Assembly: GCA_038229415.1 (NCBI GenBank)
Contig: JBBROM010000008.1
Span: 62,001 to 126,000 of the forward strand
Length of the DNA stretch: 64,000 nucleotides
Origin: JANXUR01 sp038229415
GTDB lineage: Bacteria > Acidobacteriota > Terriglobia > Terriglobales > Acidobacteriaceae
Direction: 5' to 3'
A program made the position numbers and the translations under genes. Below, in pieces: positions 42,906 through 52,106 of the stretch (positions within the stretch are counted from its first letter, which is position 1; every line of letters begins with the position of its first letter). Under the pieces are notes generated by a model that had not been told where the DNA came from, made no database searches, and saw only the letters and a program-made list of their open reading frames with translations.

Positions 42906-44078
42906 CTAGACCAAACCCTTGCGCAACTCGTCGAGCGGATACAGCGTGCCGCGCCAGATTACGCCGTTGTTGCGAAGGGCGTGCGCGGTAGACGCCGCCA
43001 GTCCGTAGGCAATCAGCACGGTGCTGACGGGATGCAGGAAGATGTAATACGGCGGGATGCCGGAGCGCTTGCCCATGCCGAAGTAGATTGCGGCCATCGA
43101 AAGCAGTGCGATGACGAACGGCAGGCGCGCCCAGCCCGAAATCAGAACCGTCCCCACGAACGGCCCCAGATTCAGGAACAGCAGCCCAAGAAGGCCTCCG
43201 ACTACGCGCCAGGTCTGGAATGACATTACGGCATAAAAGTTCTTGGTGAAGTTGTTGACGACACCCATCGCGCTCTTGGCCCAGCGCAGTGAGATCATCT
43301 GGTCGCCAAACACGTTGCGCTGGCGGAAGCCGTGATCTTTCACCAGCTTGCCCAGTTTCATGTCGTCCACTACTTCCATGCGCAGGGGCAAGTGGCCTCC
43401 GATGGCGTCGTACACAGTACGGCGAATCAGGTTGAAGGCGCCGACGCCGATATGGTCCAAGGCCTGGGGGTCGGCCACCTTCCACGGCCGATGTCCAAAG
43501 ACGAACATGGTCTGAAAGAAGGCGATCATCATGTGCTCGCCTACGGACTTCATGACCATCCACGGAAATAGCACGAGATGGTCGGCACGCTCGCGCACAG
43601 CGTACGTCACGGCGCGACGCAAGGTGTCAGGCCGGTAAAGAATGTCGGCATCGGTAAAGAGCAGCCAGTCGCCTGTGGCCATCTTCGAGGCCTCGTGCAT
43701 GGCGTAGACCTTGCCCAGCCAGCCCGCTGGCAGTTCGGTTACAGTCACTACGCGCAGCAGCCCATGCGCTTCCGGCGAAGCGGCCACTTGCGCCATCAGT
43801 TCGCCAGTAGCGTCGGTGGAGCGGTCGTTCACCGCGATGACTTCGTAGTTGGGATAGTCGAGGTTGAGCAGCCGGGTAAGGGCTTCGGCGATGGTTTCTG
43901 CCTCATTCAGCGCTGGCACGATAATGCTGACGCGTGGCCACTGGAGAAACTCGCCGTCATGCGCATCCCACTGCGGCTCAGCGATGTTCGCGACCGACGG
44001 CATGCCAAGGCCAGCATCAACTACGCGGGAAAACCAAGCCAAGGCCAGCAACACCCCTGCAATCCAGACAGCTATCAT
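42906..44078 (-). CDS. membrane glycosyltransferase family 2 (HpnB/CrtQ-like)
   Basis: A 390-residue GT2 enzyme with one N-terminal membrane helix and three to four C-terminal ones. The GT-A domain contains VSIIVPALNEAETI, NDRSTDATGELM, the metal-binding D-x-D in FTDADILYRP, and a catalytic E-V-V-D-D-M with a later Q-x-x-x-W-like QMISLRWAKS. The layout matches the glycosyltransferases associated with hopanoid or carotenoid genes. It overlaps the upstream MFS gene by four bases, so a glycolipid made here may be moved by that transporter. The acceptor is unknown. Confidence 0.85.
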   Translation of the reverse strand: MIAVWIAGVLLALAWFSRVVDAGLGMPSVANIAEPQWDAHDGEFLQWPRVSIIVPALNEAETIAEALTRLLNLDYPNYEVIAVNDRSTDATGELMAQVAASPEAHGLLRVVTVTELPAGWLGKVYAMHEASKMATGDWLLFTDADILYRPDTLRRAVTYAVRERADHLVLFPWMVMKSVGEHMMIAFFQTMFVFGHRPWKVADPQALDHIGVGAFNLIRRTVYDAIGGHLPLRMEVVDDMKLGKLVKDHGFRQRNVFGDQMISLRWAKSAMGVVNNFTKNFYAVMSFQTWRVVGGLLGLLFLNLGPFVGTVLISGWARLPFVIALLSMAAIYFGMGKRSGIPPYYIFLHPVSTVLIAYGLAASTAHALRNNGVIWRGTLYPLDELRKGLV

Positions 44079-45343
44079 CCAGCCGCGGCTCCAGAGGGTG
44101 GCAACAGCGATTCTGACGAATCTTGGACATCAGCAACCATGGCAGGGGCAAAACGCATTCCGTAGAACAGTATGGCAGATGACAGCACGATGGCACCAAC
44201 CAGCATCGCGAATGCGGCACGCAGCGAGCCATGGTCGGAGACCCAACCCACGAGCGTGGGCGAAGCCGCGTCGCCAAACATGTGGATTACAAACAGGTTG
44301 ACGGCGAGCGCGGTACCGCGAATGGGGGCGTCCACTGAATTAATGATCGCGGCATTCAGCGGCGCGGTATTCAGCAGCAGCAAAAATAGCGCGACGCCAA
44401 CACATGGCAGCAGCCACTTGTCTGGCGAGTAGAGCGCCAGCAGAATCGCGGGAGCCGACAGCAGCAGGCTCCCGGCGGACACCAGATAGTGTGCGCCCTT
44501 CATGCGATGCAGCAACTTGTCGCCGAGCCAGCCTCCGGGCAATGCGGAGAGCAGTCCGCTTACTGCCAGCAGCACGCCAAACCACTTGCCAGCGTCGCCG
44601 ACGCTGAATCCGCGCTCACGTTGCAGATAGGTTGGCATCCATACCGAGAGCGCTCCTTGCGCGAACACCATCGCCGTCATGCCTAGCGTCGCCGTCCAGT
44701 AGGCGCGATTGCGAATGAGGCCGAAAGCCGTCTTGCGCTCCACGGACTCGCGGCGCGTGTCTTGCACGCCACGTTTCGGTTCGGGCAGAAACGCCAAAGC
44801 CAGCCCCAGCACAATACCCGGTGGGCCAGCTATTTGGAATGGAAAGCGCCAACCGTGGGTTGGGCCGAGCCATCCGCCGATGATGTAGCCCAGGGCCGCG
44901 CCGACTGGCAGCGCCAGGTAGAAGATGCCCAAGATGCGCCCGCGAATTTTCTCGGGGAAGATGTCGGCGATATAAGTGGGGCCGATGATGACGAATGTCG
45001 CCTCGCCTATCCCAACCAGCGCGCGCGGAATCAGCAGGCCCCAATAGCTGTGCGCAGTCGCAGTCAGCATCGTAGCGGCGCTCCACATCAGCGCGCCCGC
45101 CACCAGTATTAGACGCCGCGAGTAGCGGTCGGAGAGCGGGCCGACGAACAGCCCGACCAGCATATACACGATGATGAACGCGGAAGTAAGGAATCCGAAC
45201 TGAGCGTCCGAGCCGTGAATTTCGGCCTGCACCAGCATCTGCACCGGCGGCAGAATGAACCGGTCCATGTAGTTCAGAAAGTTGAGCGCGGTGAGCAACA
45301 GCAGCGCAGTGATGGCGTAGGCTCGACTGTGCGTGGCGTTCAT
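44075..45343 (-). CDS. MFS transporter, Spinster-like
   Basis: A 422-residue major-facilitator protein with twelve predicted helices. The N-terminal NFLNYMDRFILPPV and the loop 2-3 motif GPLSDRYSRRLILVAG fit the Spinster (Spns) family, whose members move lysolipids, sphingoid lipids or organic acids. PRALVGIGEATFVIIGPTYI is the conserved helix 4-5 region. The stop overlaps the start of the GT2 gene in an ATGA arrangement, indicating a joint function. The ligand cannot be told from sequence. Confidence 0.9.
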   Translation of the reverse strand: MNATHSRAYAITALLLLTALNFLNYMDRFILPPVQMLVQAEIHGSDAQFGFLTSAFIIVYMLVGLFVGPLSDRYSRRLILVAGALMWSAATMLTATAHSYWGLLIPRALVGIGEATFVIIGPTYIADIFPEKIRGRILGIFYLALPVGAALGYIIGGWLGPTHGWRFPFQIAGPPGIVLGLALAFLPEPKRGVQDTRRESVERKTAFGLIRNRAYWTATLGMTAMVFAQGALSVWMPTYLQRERGFSVGDAGKWFGVLLAVSGLLSALPGGWLGDKLLHRMKGAHYLVSAGSLLLSAPAILLALYSPDKWLLPCVGVALFLLLLNTAPLNAAIINSVDAPIRGTALAVNLFVIHMFGDAASPTLVGWVSDHGSLRAAFAMLVGAIVLSSAILFYGMRFAPAMVADVQDSSESLLPPSGAAAG

Positions 45344-45378
45344 TAGTGGGGGACTATATCACGCGCACTGCTTGCGTG

Positions 45379-45828
45379 CTAGAACCGTGCATTCCCCTTG
45401 GGCCGTGGATAGTGCGCATACACCGTCGTCCCAATCCCGCCCCGGGGACGGAAGTCGCCTTCCACTTCGGCCCATACCGGCTTGGCGGCTTTCACTACAT
45501 CGTTCAGCACCTGGTTCACGATGTTTTCCTGAAAGATGCCCAGACTGCGGTAGGTAAACAAATATTCCTTGAGCGACTTGAGTTCGAGGCAGCGGCCATC
45601 CGGCATATAGCGAATCGTCAGTTCGCCGAAGTCGGGCAGCCCGGTCTTCGGACACACCGAAGTGAACTCGGGAATATCAATCGCAATTTCATAGGCAGGA
45701 AACTGATTGGGGAAGGTTTCAATCTCGGGAAAAGGTGCATCTAACCCAGACTTAGCGTGGTCGTCGGTGTAGCGCGAGGTAGCAGTCGGTTCGGGCGCGG
45801 GCTTGGACTTGCTATTGGTCTTGGGCAT
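45379..45828 (-). CDS. queF: preQ0 reductase (NADPH-dependent 7-cyano-7-deazaguanine reductase)
   Basis: Reduces preQ0 to preQ1 in queuosine synthesis. The 149-residue short (unimodular) QueF form is seen. The catalytic cysteine lies in EFTSVCPKTGLPDFGEL, and the substrate-binding stretch is ELKSLKEYLFTYRSLGIFQE. A polar N-terminal tail of about 25 residues precedes the fold. No other queuosine gene is nearby; it is divergent from the export operon. Confidence 0.96.
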   Translation of the reverse strand: MPKTNSKSKPAPEPTATSRYTDDHAKSGLDAPFPEIETFPNQFPAYEIAIDIPEFTSVCPKTGLPDFGELTIRYMPDGRCLELKSLKEYLFTYRSLGIFQENIVNQVLNDVVKAAKPVWAEVEGDFRPRGGIGTTVYAHYPRPKGNARF

Positions 45829-45949
45829 AGCTCTATTCTATCCGCCCAAGCGGGTGTTGGCGCGGAAGAGCAGACGGCCAAGTTCGAGTGCGTTTTATAC
45901 GCTTCCAAACCGCGCGAATGGTAAGGTAGGAGAGACGGAAAACATCTGA

Positions 45950-47203
45950 ATGGCAGACCGCAAGCCCTCATCGAACTGGTTGCAACGCAATCGCCGCAGC
46001 GTTGTCATAACAGCAGCCGTGGTTCTGATCCTGATCTTTGTACGCACCATGACCCGCGGCGATGCGCCTGTGCCGGTTCGTGCGGCGACGCTGGCGCGCG
46101 CCAGCATCACCAGCGTGATCTCCACCAACGGCAAGGTGGAAACGCAGGACAATTTTGAAGCGCATGCGCCTAGCAATACCACGGTCAAGCGACTGCTGGT
46201 GCAGGAAGGCGACCACGTAAAAGCTGGTCAGTTGCTAATGGAGCTTGACGCTGCCGACGCACACGCAGGACTCGCGCGGGCGGTGGCGCAGCTAAAGGCA
46301 GCCGAGGCTGATGCGGCAGCGGTGCATCAAGGTGGAACACAGGAAGAGATTTTTGCCACACGGGCACAGACGACCAAAACAACCGCCGACCGCGAGGCAG
46401 CCGCACAGAATCTGGAATCGCTCAAGCGGCTACAGCAGGAGGGTGCGGCCTCCACGGGCGAAGTACGTGACGCGGAAAATAACCTGAAGCGCGCCGACGC
46501 CGACCTGAATTTGCTGAGCCACAAGAAGAAAGATCGCTTCTCCGCTGGCGACTTGGAAAAGGCGGATGCGCAGGCTTCGGAAGCGCGGGCTGCTTATGCC
46601 GCCGCGCAAGATGCGCTGGCCAAGTGCATCATCCGCGCACCGCGCGAGGGTGTGGTCTATCAAGTAGCGGCAAAGCAGGGAGCATTCGTCAACAGCGGTG
46701 ACCTGCTGTTGCAGCAAGCTCCGCTGACGCGAATGCTGGTGCGGGCGTTTATTGACGAACCCGATCTGGGCCGATTGAGCGTGGGTCAGCCGGTCAACAT
46801 TGCGTGGGACGCTCTGGCTGGTCGCAAGTGGCAAGGCAAGCTGACGGCGCTGCCTTCGGTGATCAAGCTGCGGGGCACACGGAATGTGGGCGAAATCGCC
46901 GTGGCGGTGGATAACACGGATCGCACGCTGCTGCCGAACGTCAACGTCACGGTCACCGTGGTGACCGCCGAACATGACAACGTGATGGTGCTGCCGCGCG
47001 AGGCTCTGCGTCAGGATGACGGTACAAGGTATGTGTATCTGATCCAAAATAACAAGCTGATCCGACGCAACGTTACCACCGGTTTATCGAATCTAACCCA
47101 GTACGAAGTGACTCAAGGCGTGGATGCCGGGTCGCAGTTGGCGTTGGGATCCACCAACAACAAGCCGCTGCACGAGGGGCTTCGAGTTCAGGTGGTGGAG
47201 TAG
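45950..47203 (+). CDS. HlyD/RND-type periplasmic adaptor protein
   Basis: Membrane-fusion protein of 417 residues. One membrane helix (VVITAAVVLILIFV) anchors it, followed by a barrel-sandwich lipoyl-like half (VKRLLVQEGDHVKAGQLLMEL), an Ala/Gln-rich coiled-coil hairpin at about residues 95-215, the second lipoyl half (IIRAPREGVVYQV) and beta-barrel plus membrane-proximal domains. Such proteins link an inner-membrane pump to a TolC channel. The TPR lipoprotein-like gene follows after two bases and a TolC gene comes third; the pump itself is absent. Confidence 0.92.
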   Translation: MADRKPSSNWLQRNRRSVVITAAVVLILIFVRTMTRGDAPVPVRAATLARASITSVISTNGKVETQDNFEAHAPSNTTVKRLLVQEGDHVKAGQLLMELDAADAHAGLARAVAQLKAAEADAAAVHQGGTQEEIFATRAQTTKTTADREAAAQNLESLKRLQQEGAASTGEVRDAENNLKRADADLNLLSHKKKDRFSAGDLEKADAQASEARAAYAAAQDALAKCIIRAPREGVVYQVAAKQGAFVNSGDLLLQQAPLTRMLVRAFIDEPDLGRLSVGQPVNIAWDALAGRKWQGKLTALPSVIKLRGTRNVGEIAVAVDNTDRTLLPNVNVTVTVVTAEHDNVMVLPREALRQDDGTRYVYLIQNNKLIRRNVTTGLSNLTQYEVTQGVDAGSQLALGSTNNKPLHEGLRVQVVE

Positions 47204-47205
47204 GC

Positions 47206-48195
47206 ATGGGCGGATTCAAGCGGCTAGCGTTGCGGATCGCGTGGGTATCGGGATTGGTGCTGGTGATCGCGGCGGTATCGGCGTGCGCGGAGTCGGCACG
47301 AGAGTTGCTATCGGCGGGTCGCGTGGATGAGGCTGTAGGCGTGTTGCAGACTCGCGTTCGCGGCAATGCCAATGATGCTGAAGCGCAGAATTTGTTATGT
47401 CGGGCTTACTACTCGGTCGAGCGCTGGGACGATGCCGTCTCCGCCTGCGAAAACGCTGTGCGAGTAAGCCCCAACAGCAGCGAATATCAGATGTGGATGG
47501 GCCGCGCCTACGGCGAAAAAGCGCAGCGGGCCAGTGTTTTTTCGCAGCTGGGTTTGGCGCGCAAGGTACGCGATTCGTTTGAGAAAGCGGTGCAACTCGA
47601 CGGAAAAAATGTGGATGCACACAGCGATCTTTCTGAGTTCTACATGGAAGCGCCGGGCATTTTAGGCGGCGGAAATGACAAGGCACGAGCACAGGCCGAT
47701 GCGATAGCCGCTCTGGATGCCGGAACCGCTCACTATATTCGCGGAAGACTCGCGGAGAGGGACAAGAACGACACGCAGGCGGAACAGGAATACAAAGCAG
47801 CGACGCAGTCCGCGAAGGATGTAGCACAGCAGTGGCTCAACCTGGCGCTGTTCTATGGCAAGAAGAACAACTGGAGCGGTGTGGACGATGCCTTGTCCAA
47901 GGCCACCGCGCAGGCAACAGGCAAGAGTTCGGCTGTGCTGGTGGAGGCCGCCACGGTACTCGGCAAGGCGAACCGCAATCTGCCGCTGGCCACGCAGTGG
48001 GTGCGCCGCTATCTCGCTTCCAACGCGATGAATGAAGATGCGCCCGCCTTCAAGGCTCATTGGGTGTTGGGGCGGCTGCTGGAAAAGCAGGGCGACAAAG
48101 CCGGAGCCGAGCAGGAATATAAGGCGGCACTGGCACTGGCACGCGACTTCAAGCCAGCGAAAGATTCTCTCGCAAAGATACAGGGGAAGGGCTAG
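47206..48195 (+). CDS. secreted TPR-repeat protein
   Basis: A 329-residue protein with an N-terminal hydrophobic signal ending in A-V-S-A-C, which could be a lipobox. Several TPR units follow: ESARELLSAGRVDEAVGVL, NLLCRAYYSVERWDDAVSAC, a middle unit ending FYMEAPGILGGG, AEQEYKAATQSAKDVAQQW, and a C-terminal GRLLEKQGDKAGAEQEYKAA. It lies two bases after the adaptor gene and 8 bases before the TolC gene, so it belongs to the export operon. A role in assembly or cargo binding is inference. Confidence 0.87.
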   Translation: MGGFKRLALRIAWVSGLVLVIAAVSACAESARELLSAGRVDEAVGVLQTRVRGNANDAEAQNLLCRAYYSVERWDDAVSACENAVRVSPNSSEYQMWMGRAYGEKAQRASVFSQLGLARKVRDSFEKAVQLDGKNVDAHSDLSEFYMEAPGILGGGNDKARAQADAIAALDAGTAHYIRGRLAERDKNDTQAEQEYKAATQSAKDVAQQWLNLALFYGKKNNWSGVDDALSKATAQATGKSSAVLVEAATVLGKANRNLPLATQWVRRYLASNAMNEDAPAFKAHWVLGRLLEKQGDKAGAEQEYKAALALARDFKPAKDSLAKIQGKG

Positions 48196-48203
48196 CTCGC
48201 TTG

Positions 48204-49505
48204 ATGACATTCCCTTCCTTACGCTCCGGTGCATTACTGTTGCGCAGCGCATTTATATTGGCTGCGGTCAGTGCAGCGTCGGCGGAGCCGATCACGCTAC
48301 AACAGGCCATCGAGCGAGCGCTGGGGCACGGTCCGGGCATCGCCATTGCAACCTCGGGTGCAACCAAGGCAGAAAAATCCTACCTCGAAGCCAGGAACGC
48401 ATTCATTCCGCAACTCACGGTGGGCTCAGGCGCGGGATATTCCTATGGCTTCCCGCTGCTTAGTGGCGGCGCGCCTTCCATCGTAAACGTGAATAGTTCG
48501 GCGACGGTGTTTAACCCGGCGCAGCAGCAGTTTGTGAAAGCTGCTCGCCTGGAATGGAATGCCAGCCGCTTTCATAGTGAAACGCAGCGCAGCGAGACAT
48601 TGCAAGACACCGTCCTAACCTATGCCGAACTTGATAAATGGTCGCGCAAACTGAAGCTGTTGCAGCAACAGGAAGCTGAATCCGTACAGGCGGAAAGCAA
48701 AATCGAAGCGCGCATCAAGGAAGGCATAGACGCTCCGATTGAAGCGAAAAAGACCAAGCTGGCAACAGCGCGACTGCGTCTGCTGAAGGCGGAAGCAACC
48801 GGTTCGGCTGAAGTACTGCGCTCGCATCTCGCGTGGCTCACCGGAGCGCCGGAAACTGACATCGAAACTGTCACCAGTTCCATTCCTGGCCTGCATGAAG
48901 CTGACGCGCAAGCGGACGCGCAGAAGAAAGCGGTCACGTCGAACCCAGCGATCAAGGCTGCCGAAGAACACGCCAGTGCTGAGGCGTTGCGAGCTAAGGG
49001 CGAGCATCGCGCCTTGTGGCCGTCGTTTGACTTGGTGGCACAGTATGCGGTGCTGTCGAAGTCCAACAATTACGATGAGTTCTTCACCCGATTCCAGCGC
49101 AACAACGGCAATGTGGGATTGTCGCTGCGCGTGCCAATCTTCAACGCCGCACAAAAGGTACGTGCCCAAGGTGCGGACGCGGATGCCGCCAAAGCCCGGC
49201 TGGAAGCCGACTCCACGCGGAACAGGATCGCCGAAGAGACGGCCAAACTGAGGCAGGCTGTGCTGCAATTCGAAGCCATGCGCGACGTAGCCGAGCTAGA
49301 GTACGAGGTCGCCAAGGCGGAGTCGGATGCTTCCGATCAGAAAGCCGATTCGGGCACCGTGACCTTCAAGGAACAGCACGGCGCGCATCAGCAGGCTGAT
49401 CTGCGCAAAGACACACTACTGGACACGGAATTTGACCTGACGCGAGCCCGGATCCAACTGTTGCACGCTACGGGCGAGCTTGAGGCTTGGGCGAACGGCA
49501 AGTAA
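48204..49505 (+). CDS. TolC family outer-membrane channel
   Basis: About 433 residues with a signal peptide ending ASA. Two outer-membrane efflux protein repeats are seen, each made of long Ala/Glu/Lys-rich helices (LQQAIERALGHGPGIAIA; AVTSNPAIKAAEEHASAEAL) and short beta segments (NVGLSLRVPIFNAAQKVRA). It forms the exit duct for the adaptor encoded two genes upstream. The ATG at 48204 is used; a TTG directly before it is possible. The C-terminus ends soon after the last helix. Confidence 0.9.
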   Translation: MTFPSLRSGALLLRSAFILAAVSAASAEPITLQQAIERALGHGPGIAIATSGATKAEKSYLEARNAFIPQLTVGSGAGYSYGFPLLSGGAPSIVNVNSSATVFNPAQQQFVKAARLEWNASRFHSETQRSETLQDTVLTYAELDKWSRKLKLLQQQEAESVQAESKIEARIKEGIDAPIEAKKTKLATARLRLLKAEATGSAEVLRSHLAWLTGAPETDIETVTSSIPGLHEADAQADAQKKAVTSNPAIKAAEEHASAEALRAKGEHRALWPSFDLVAQYAVLSKSNNYDEFFTRFQRNNGNVGLSLRVPIFNAAQKVRAQGADADAAKARLEADSTRNRIAEETAKLRQAVLQFEAMRDVAELEYEVAKAESDASDQKADSGTVTFKEQHGAHQQADLRKDTLLDTEFDLTRARIQLLHATGELEAWANGK

Positions 49506-49751
49506 AAGAAGTCTGGAGCCCAAAAAGCCTGGTCTTTTGAATTTCTAGCGGTTTCCATTCGATTCCCGGATTGCCCACTTCCCTGTGCGGATTCGGCCAA
49601 CTGGCCTTGATTGTTTGTCTATGGGTTTGGAACTAAATAGTCTAAGAAGTCATCCAATAATCGTATTTTCCGCCCCCAAGGTTGGGGAGCGCATCAAACC
49701 GGATTGAACCAGATCGTACCGGCCTGATACCTACTTTGTCACTCTTTTACG

Positions 49752-49780
49752 GTGTCAGTCTGACCGCAGAATGCTAGAAT
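49752..49780 (+). promoter_or_regulatory. possible promoter of the hpnJ operon
   Basis: GTGTCA at 49752-49757 and TAGAAT at 49775-49780 are 17 bases apart, resembling a sigma-70 promoter 12 bases before the start codon, so the leader would be very short. The rest of the 287-bp gap (49506-49792) contains no gene I can support. Confidence 0.3.
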
Positions 49781-49792
49781 AAGAAGACTCCT

Positions 49793-51277
49793 ATGCCATT
49801 GAAAACATTGTTCCTAAATCCTCCGTCGTTCGAGAATTTTGATGGTGGCGCCGGTTCGCGCTGGCCCGCTACCCGTGAGATCGAATCCTACTGGTACCCG
49901 GTATGGCTGGCCTACCCGGCTGGCATGCTGGAAGGCTCCCGCCTGCTCGATGCGCCCTCCCATAAAGTTTCGGCGGCTGAAACGATTGAACTTTGCAAGC
50001 AGTACGAGTTCCTCGTGCTGTTTACCAGTACCCCGGGCTGGCCCGGCGACGTGCTCTTGACCGCCAAGATCAAGGAAGTCAATCCCAAGATCAAGATCGC
50101 GTTTGTGGGGCCGCCGGTCACGGTGGCACCTGAAAAGTCGCTGCGCGACTGCCCCTCGATTGATTTTGTGGCACGGCGCGAATTTGATTTTGCCACCGTT
50201 GAGTTTGCCAATGGCAAGCCGTTGGCCGAGATCGCGGGTATCAACTACCTTCAGGACGGCCAGATGGTGGCGACGCCCGACCGGCCACCGGTCGAAGACC
50301 TCGACTCCATGCCGCACGCCACAGACATCTATCATCGCGACCTCGACGTCCGCCGCTACAACGTACCGTTCCTGCTGCATCCTTACGTTTCGCTCTACAC
50401 CACTCGCGGATGCCCGGCGCAATGCACCTTCTGCCTTTGGCCGCAGACTCTCAGTGGCCATCCGTGGCGCAAACGCTCCACAGACGATGTCGTCGCAGAG
50501 ATGAAGAAGGCCAAGGAGTATTGGCCGTTTGTGAAGGAATTCTTCTTCGACGACGACACGTTCAATATCCAGAAGGCACGCACCATTGAGCTGTGCGAAA
50601 AGCTGAAGCCGCTCGGCATGACTTGGTCGTGCACTTCGCGCGTCACCACGGACTACGACACGCTCAAGGCGATGAAGGATGCTGGCTGCCGCCTGATGAT
50701 TGTCGGCTACGAGTCCGGCAATCCGCAGATTCTTAAGAACATCAAGAAGGGTGCCACCGTAGAGCGTGCCCGCCAGTTCACCAAAGACGCTCATAAGCTC
50801 GGCCTGGTGATTCACGGCGACTTCATCCTCGGCTTGCCCGGCGAATCCCGCGAAACCATCCGCGAGACCATCAACTTCGCCAAGGAACTTGATTGCGAGA
50901 CGATTCAGGTCTCGGTGGCGCACGCTTATCCTGGTACCGAACTGTATGACTACGTGAAGGCTAACGGATTTCTGACTGCTGACAGCATGGTGGACGAAGG
51001 CGGTCACCAGATGGCGCACATCGAGTACCCTGGCCTGCCCGCTGACGAAGTCATGGAGATGGTACACCGCTTCTACGACGAGTATTATTTCCGGCCTCGC
51101 GCGATCTACCGCATCCTGCGAAAGTCTATCTTCGACAGGGACGAGCGCAAGCGTCTGTACAAGGAAGCCAGGTCCTTCCTCAAGCTACGTGCGGCCCGTA
51201 ACAAGTGGGTCAAGGAAAAGCGCGAAGATACGGCAAAGACTCCCGAGGTTGCCAGCGCCCATGTTGGTTCTGACTAA
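49793..51277 (+). CDS. hpnJ: hopanoid-associated radical SAM protein HpnJ
   Basis: B12-binding-type radical SAM enzyme of 494 residues that acts in late hopanoid side-chain modification. The N-terminal Rossmann-like cobalamin-binding region covers about residues 1-140 (LFLNPPSFENFDGGAGSR start). The [4Fe-4S]-SAM cysteines are Cys207, Cys211 and Cys214 in RGCPAQCTFCLWPQ. EFFFDDDTFNIQKAR and DFILGLPGESRETI are radical SAM barrel motifs. The protein family HpnJ is recognised by the start and the WPQTLSGHPWRKRS stretch. Two small EamA genes follow in the same operon. Confidence 0.93.
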   Translation: MPLKTLFLNPPSFENFDGGAGSRWPATREIESYWYPVWLAYPAGMLEGSRLLDAPSHKVSAAETIELCKQYEFLVLFTSTPGWPGDVLLTAKIKEVNPKIKIAFVGPPVTVAPEKSLRDCPSIDFVARREFDFATVEFANGKPLAEIAGINYLQDGQMVATPDRPPVEDLDSMPHATDIYHRDLDVRRYNVPFLLHPYVSLYTTRGCPAQCTFCLWPQTLSGHPWRKRSTDDVVAEMKKAKEYWPFVKEFFFDDDTFNIQKARTIELCEKLKPLGMTWSCTSRVTTDYDTLKAMKDAGCRLMIVGYESGNPQILKNIKKGATVERARQFTKDAHKLGLVIHGDFILGLPGESRETIRETINFAKELDCETIQVSVAHAYPGTELYDYVKANGFLTADSMVDEGGHQMAHIEYPGLPADEVMEMVHRFYDEYYFRPRAIYRILRKSIFDRDERKRLYKEARSFLKLRAARNKWVKEKREDTAKTPEVASAHVGSD

Positions 51278-51301
51278 CCCCTAACCTCCGAGGCTGGTTT
51301 C

Positions 51302-51727
51302 TTGAACTTTCGCAGATGGATGATCCTCGCCGGCGTGGCGCTCTTCAGCTCCGCCGGCGATACTGTTTTATCAGCCGGCATGAAGCAGGTAGGCGAGATC
51401 TCGCTCGCCAACCTGTTTTCGGTATTCCATGCCGTGACGAATCCCTACGTGCTGCTCGGAATCGTCCTGCTACTCGGCTTCTTCAGCTGCTACCTCACGG
51501 CCCTTTCCTGGGCCGACCTTACTTACGTGCTCCCTGCGACATCAATGGGCTATTGCCTGGTCGCCGTATTCGGCAAGATCTTTCTGCATGAGCAAGTGAC
51601 GCCGTTGCGTTGGTTGGGTGTGTTCTTCATCGCTGCCGGTGTGGGCTTTGTGGCGCAGAGTCCTCATAACACCACGCACGAACACACGACGGATGAAGCT
51701 CTGCCTGCCGACGAGGTGCGCTCGTGA
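51302..51727 (+). CDS. small EamA/DMT-type transporter, first of a pair
   Basis: A 141-residue protein with four hydrophobic helices, the size of SMR/ArnE-type half transporters. It has FSSAGDTVLSAGMKQVGEIS after helix 1, SCYLTALSWADLTYVLPATS in the middle and a polar His/Thr/Glu tail. The TTG start is supported by GAGG at 51290-51293 eight bases away; ATG 51320 would cut into the first helix. It lies 24 bases after hpnJ and overlaps the second EamA gene by four bases, so the two probably work as a heterodimer like ArnE/ArnF. Confidence 0.85.
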   Translation: MNFRRWMILAGVALFSSAGDTVLSAGMKQVGEISLANLFSVFHAVTNPYVLLGIVLLLGFFSCYLTALSWADLTYVLPATSMGYCLVAVFGKIFLHEQVTPLRWLGVFFIAAGVGFVAQSPHNTTHEHTTDEALPADEVRS

Positions 51728-52104
51728 AGGCTGTATACACTTGGGCCTTCATCCTCGCGATTATCGTCTTCGGCTCTGCGGGCGATGTACTTCAAGCCTA
51801 TTCGATGAAGCGCGTCGGCGATCTGGGCGAACTGCGAAAACGGCACGGATTCTTCGCGATGCTGGCGCGCATCTTCCAGACGCCAACGTTCTTCATCGGC
51901 ATCGGCGCCATGGCCCTGGGCTTCTTTAGCCTGCTGCTGGCGCTCTCCTGGGCGGACGTCAGCCTGGTCGCTCCAGCTTCGGCTTCCCTCACCTTCATGG
52001 CCAATGCGTTTGCGGCGCGGGTCTTCCTAAAAGAAAAAGTGGACGTCCGCCGTTGGATCGCTGCCGCCTGCGTTGCCGCTGGGGTCGCGCTCATGGCGAT
52101 CTAA
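51724..52104 (+). CDS. small EamA/DMT-type transporter, second of a pair
   Basis: A 126-residue four-helix protein homologous in layout to its neighbour: FGSAGDVLQAYSMKRVGDLG after helix 1, LALSWADVSLVAPASASLTF in the middle and a closing VAAGVALMAI helix. The start is GTG in a GTGA overlap with the first gene. The shared S/A-G-D and L-S-W-A-D motifs show the two genes arose by duplication. Position behind hpnJ suggests export or flipping of a hopanoid or polyprenyl-linked sugar. Confidence 0.85.
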   Translation: MKAVYTWAFILAIIVFGSAGDVLQAYSMKRVGDLGELRKRHGFFAMLARIFQTPTFFIGIGAMALGFFSLLLALSWADVSLVAPASASLTFMANAFAARVFLKEKVDVRRWIAAACVAAGVALMAI

Positions 52105-52106
52105 CT

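Noticed and set aside
49814..51067. 417-codon minus-strand frame opposite hpnJ
   Set aside because: The plus strand has conserved radical SAM motifs; the opposite frame has no recognisable features.
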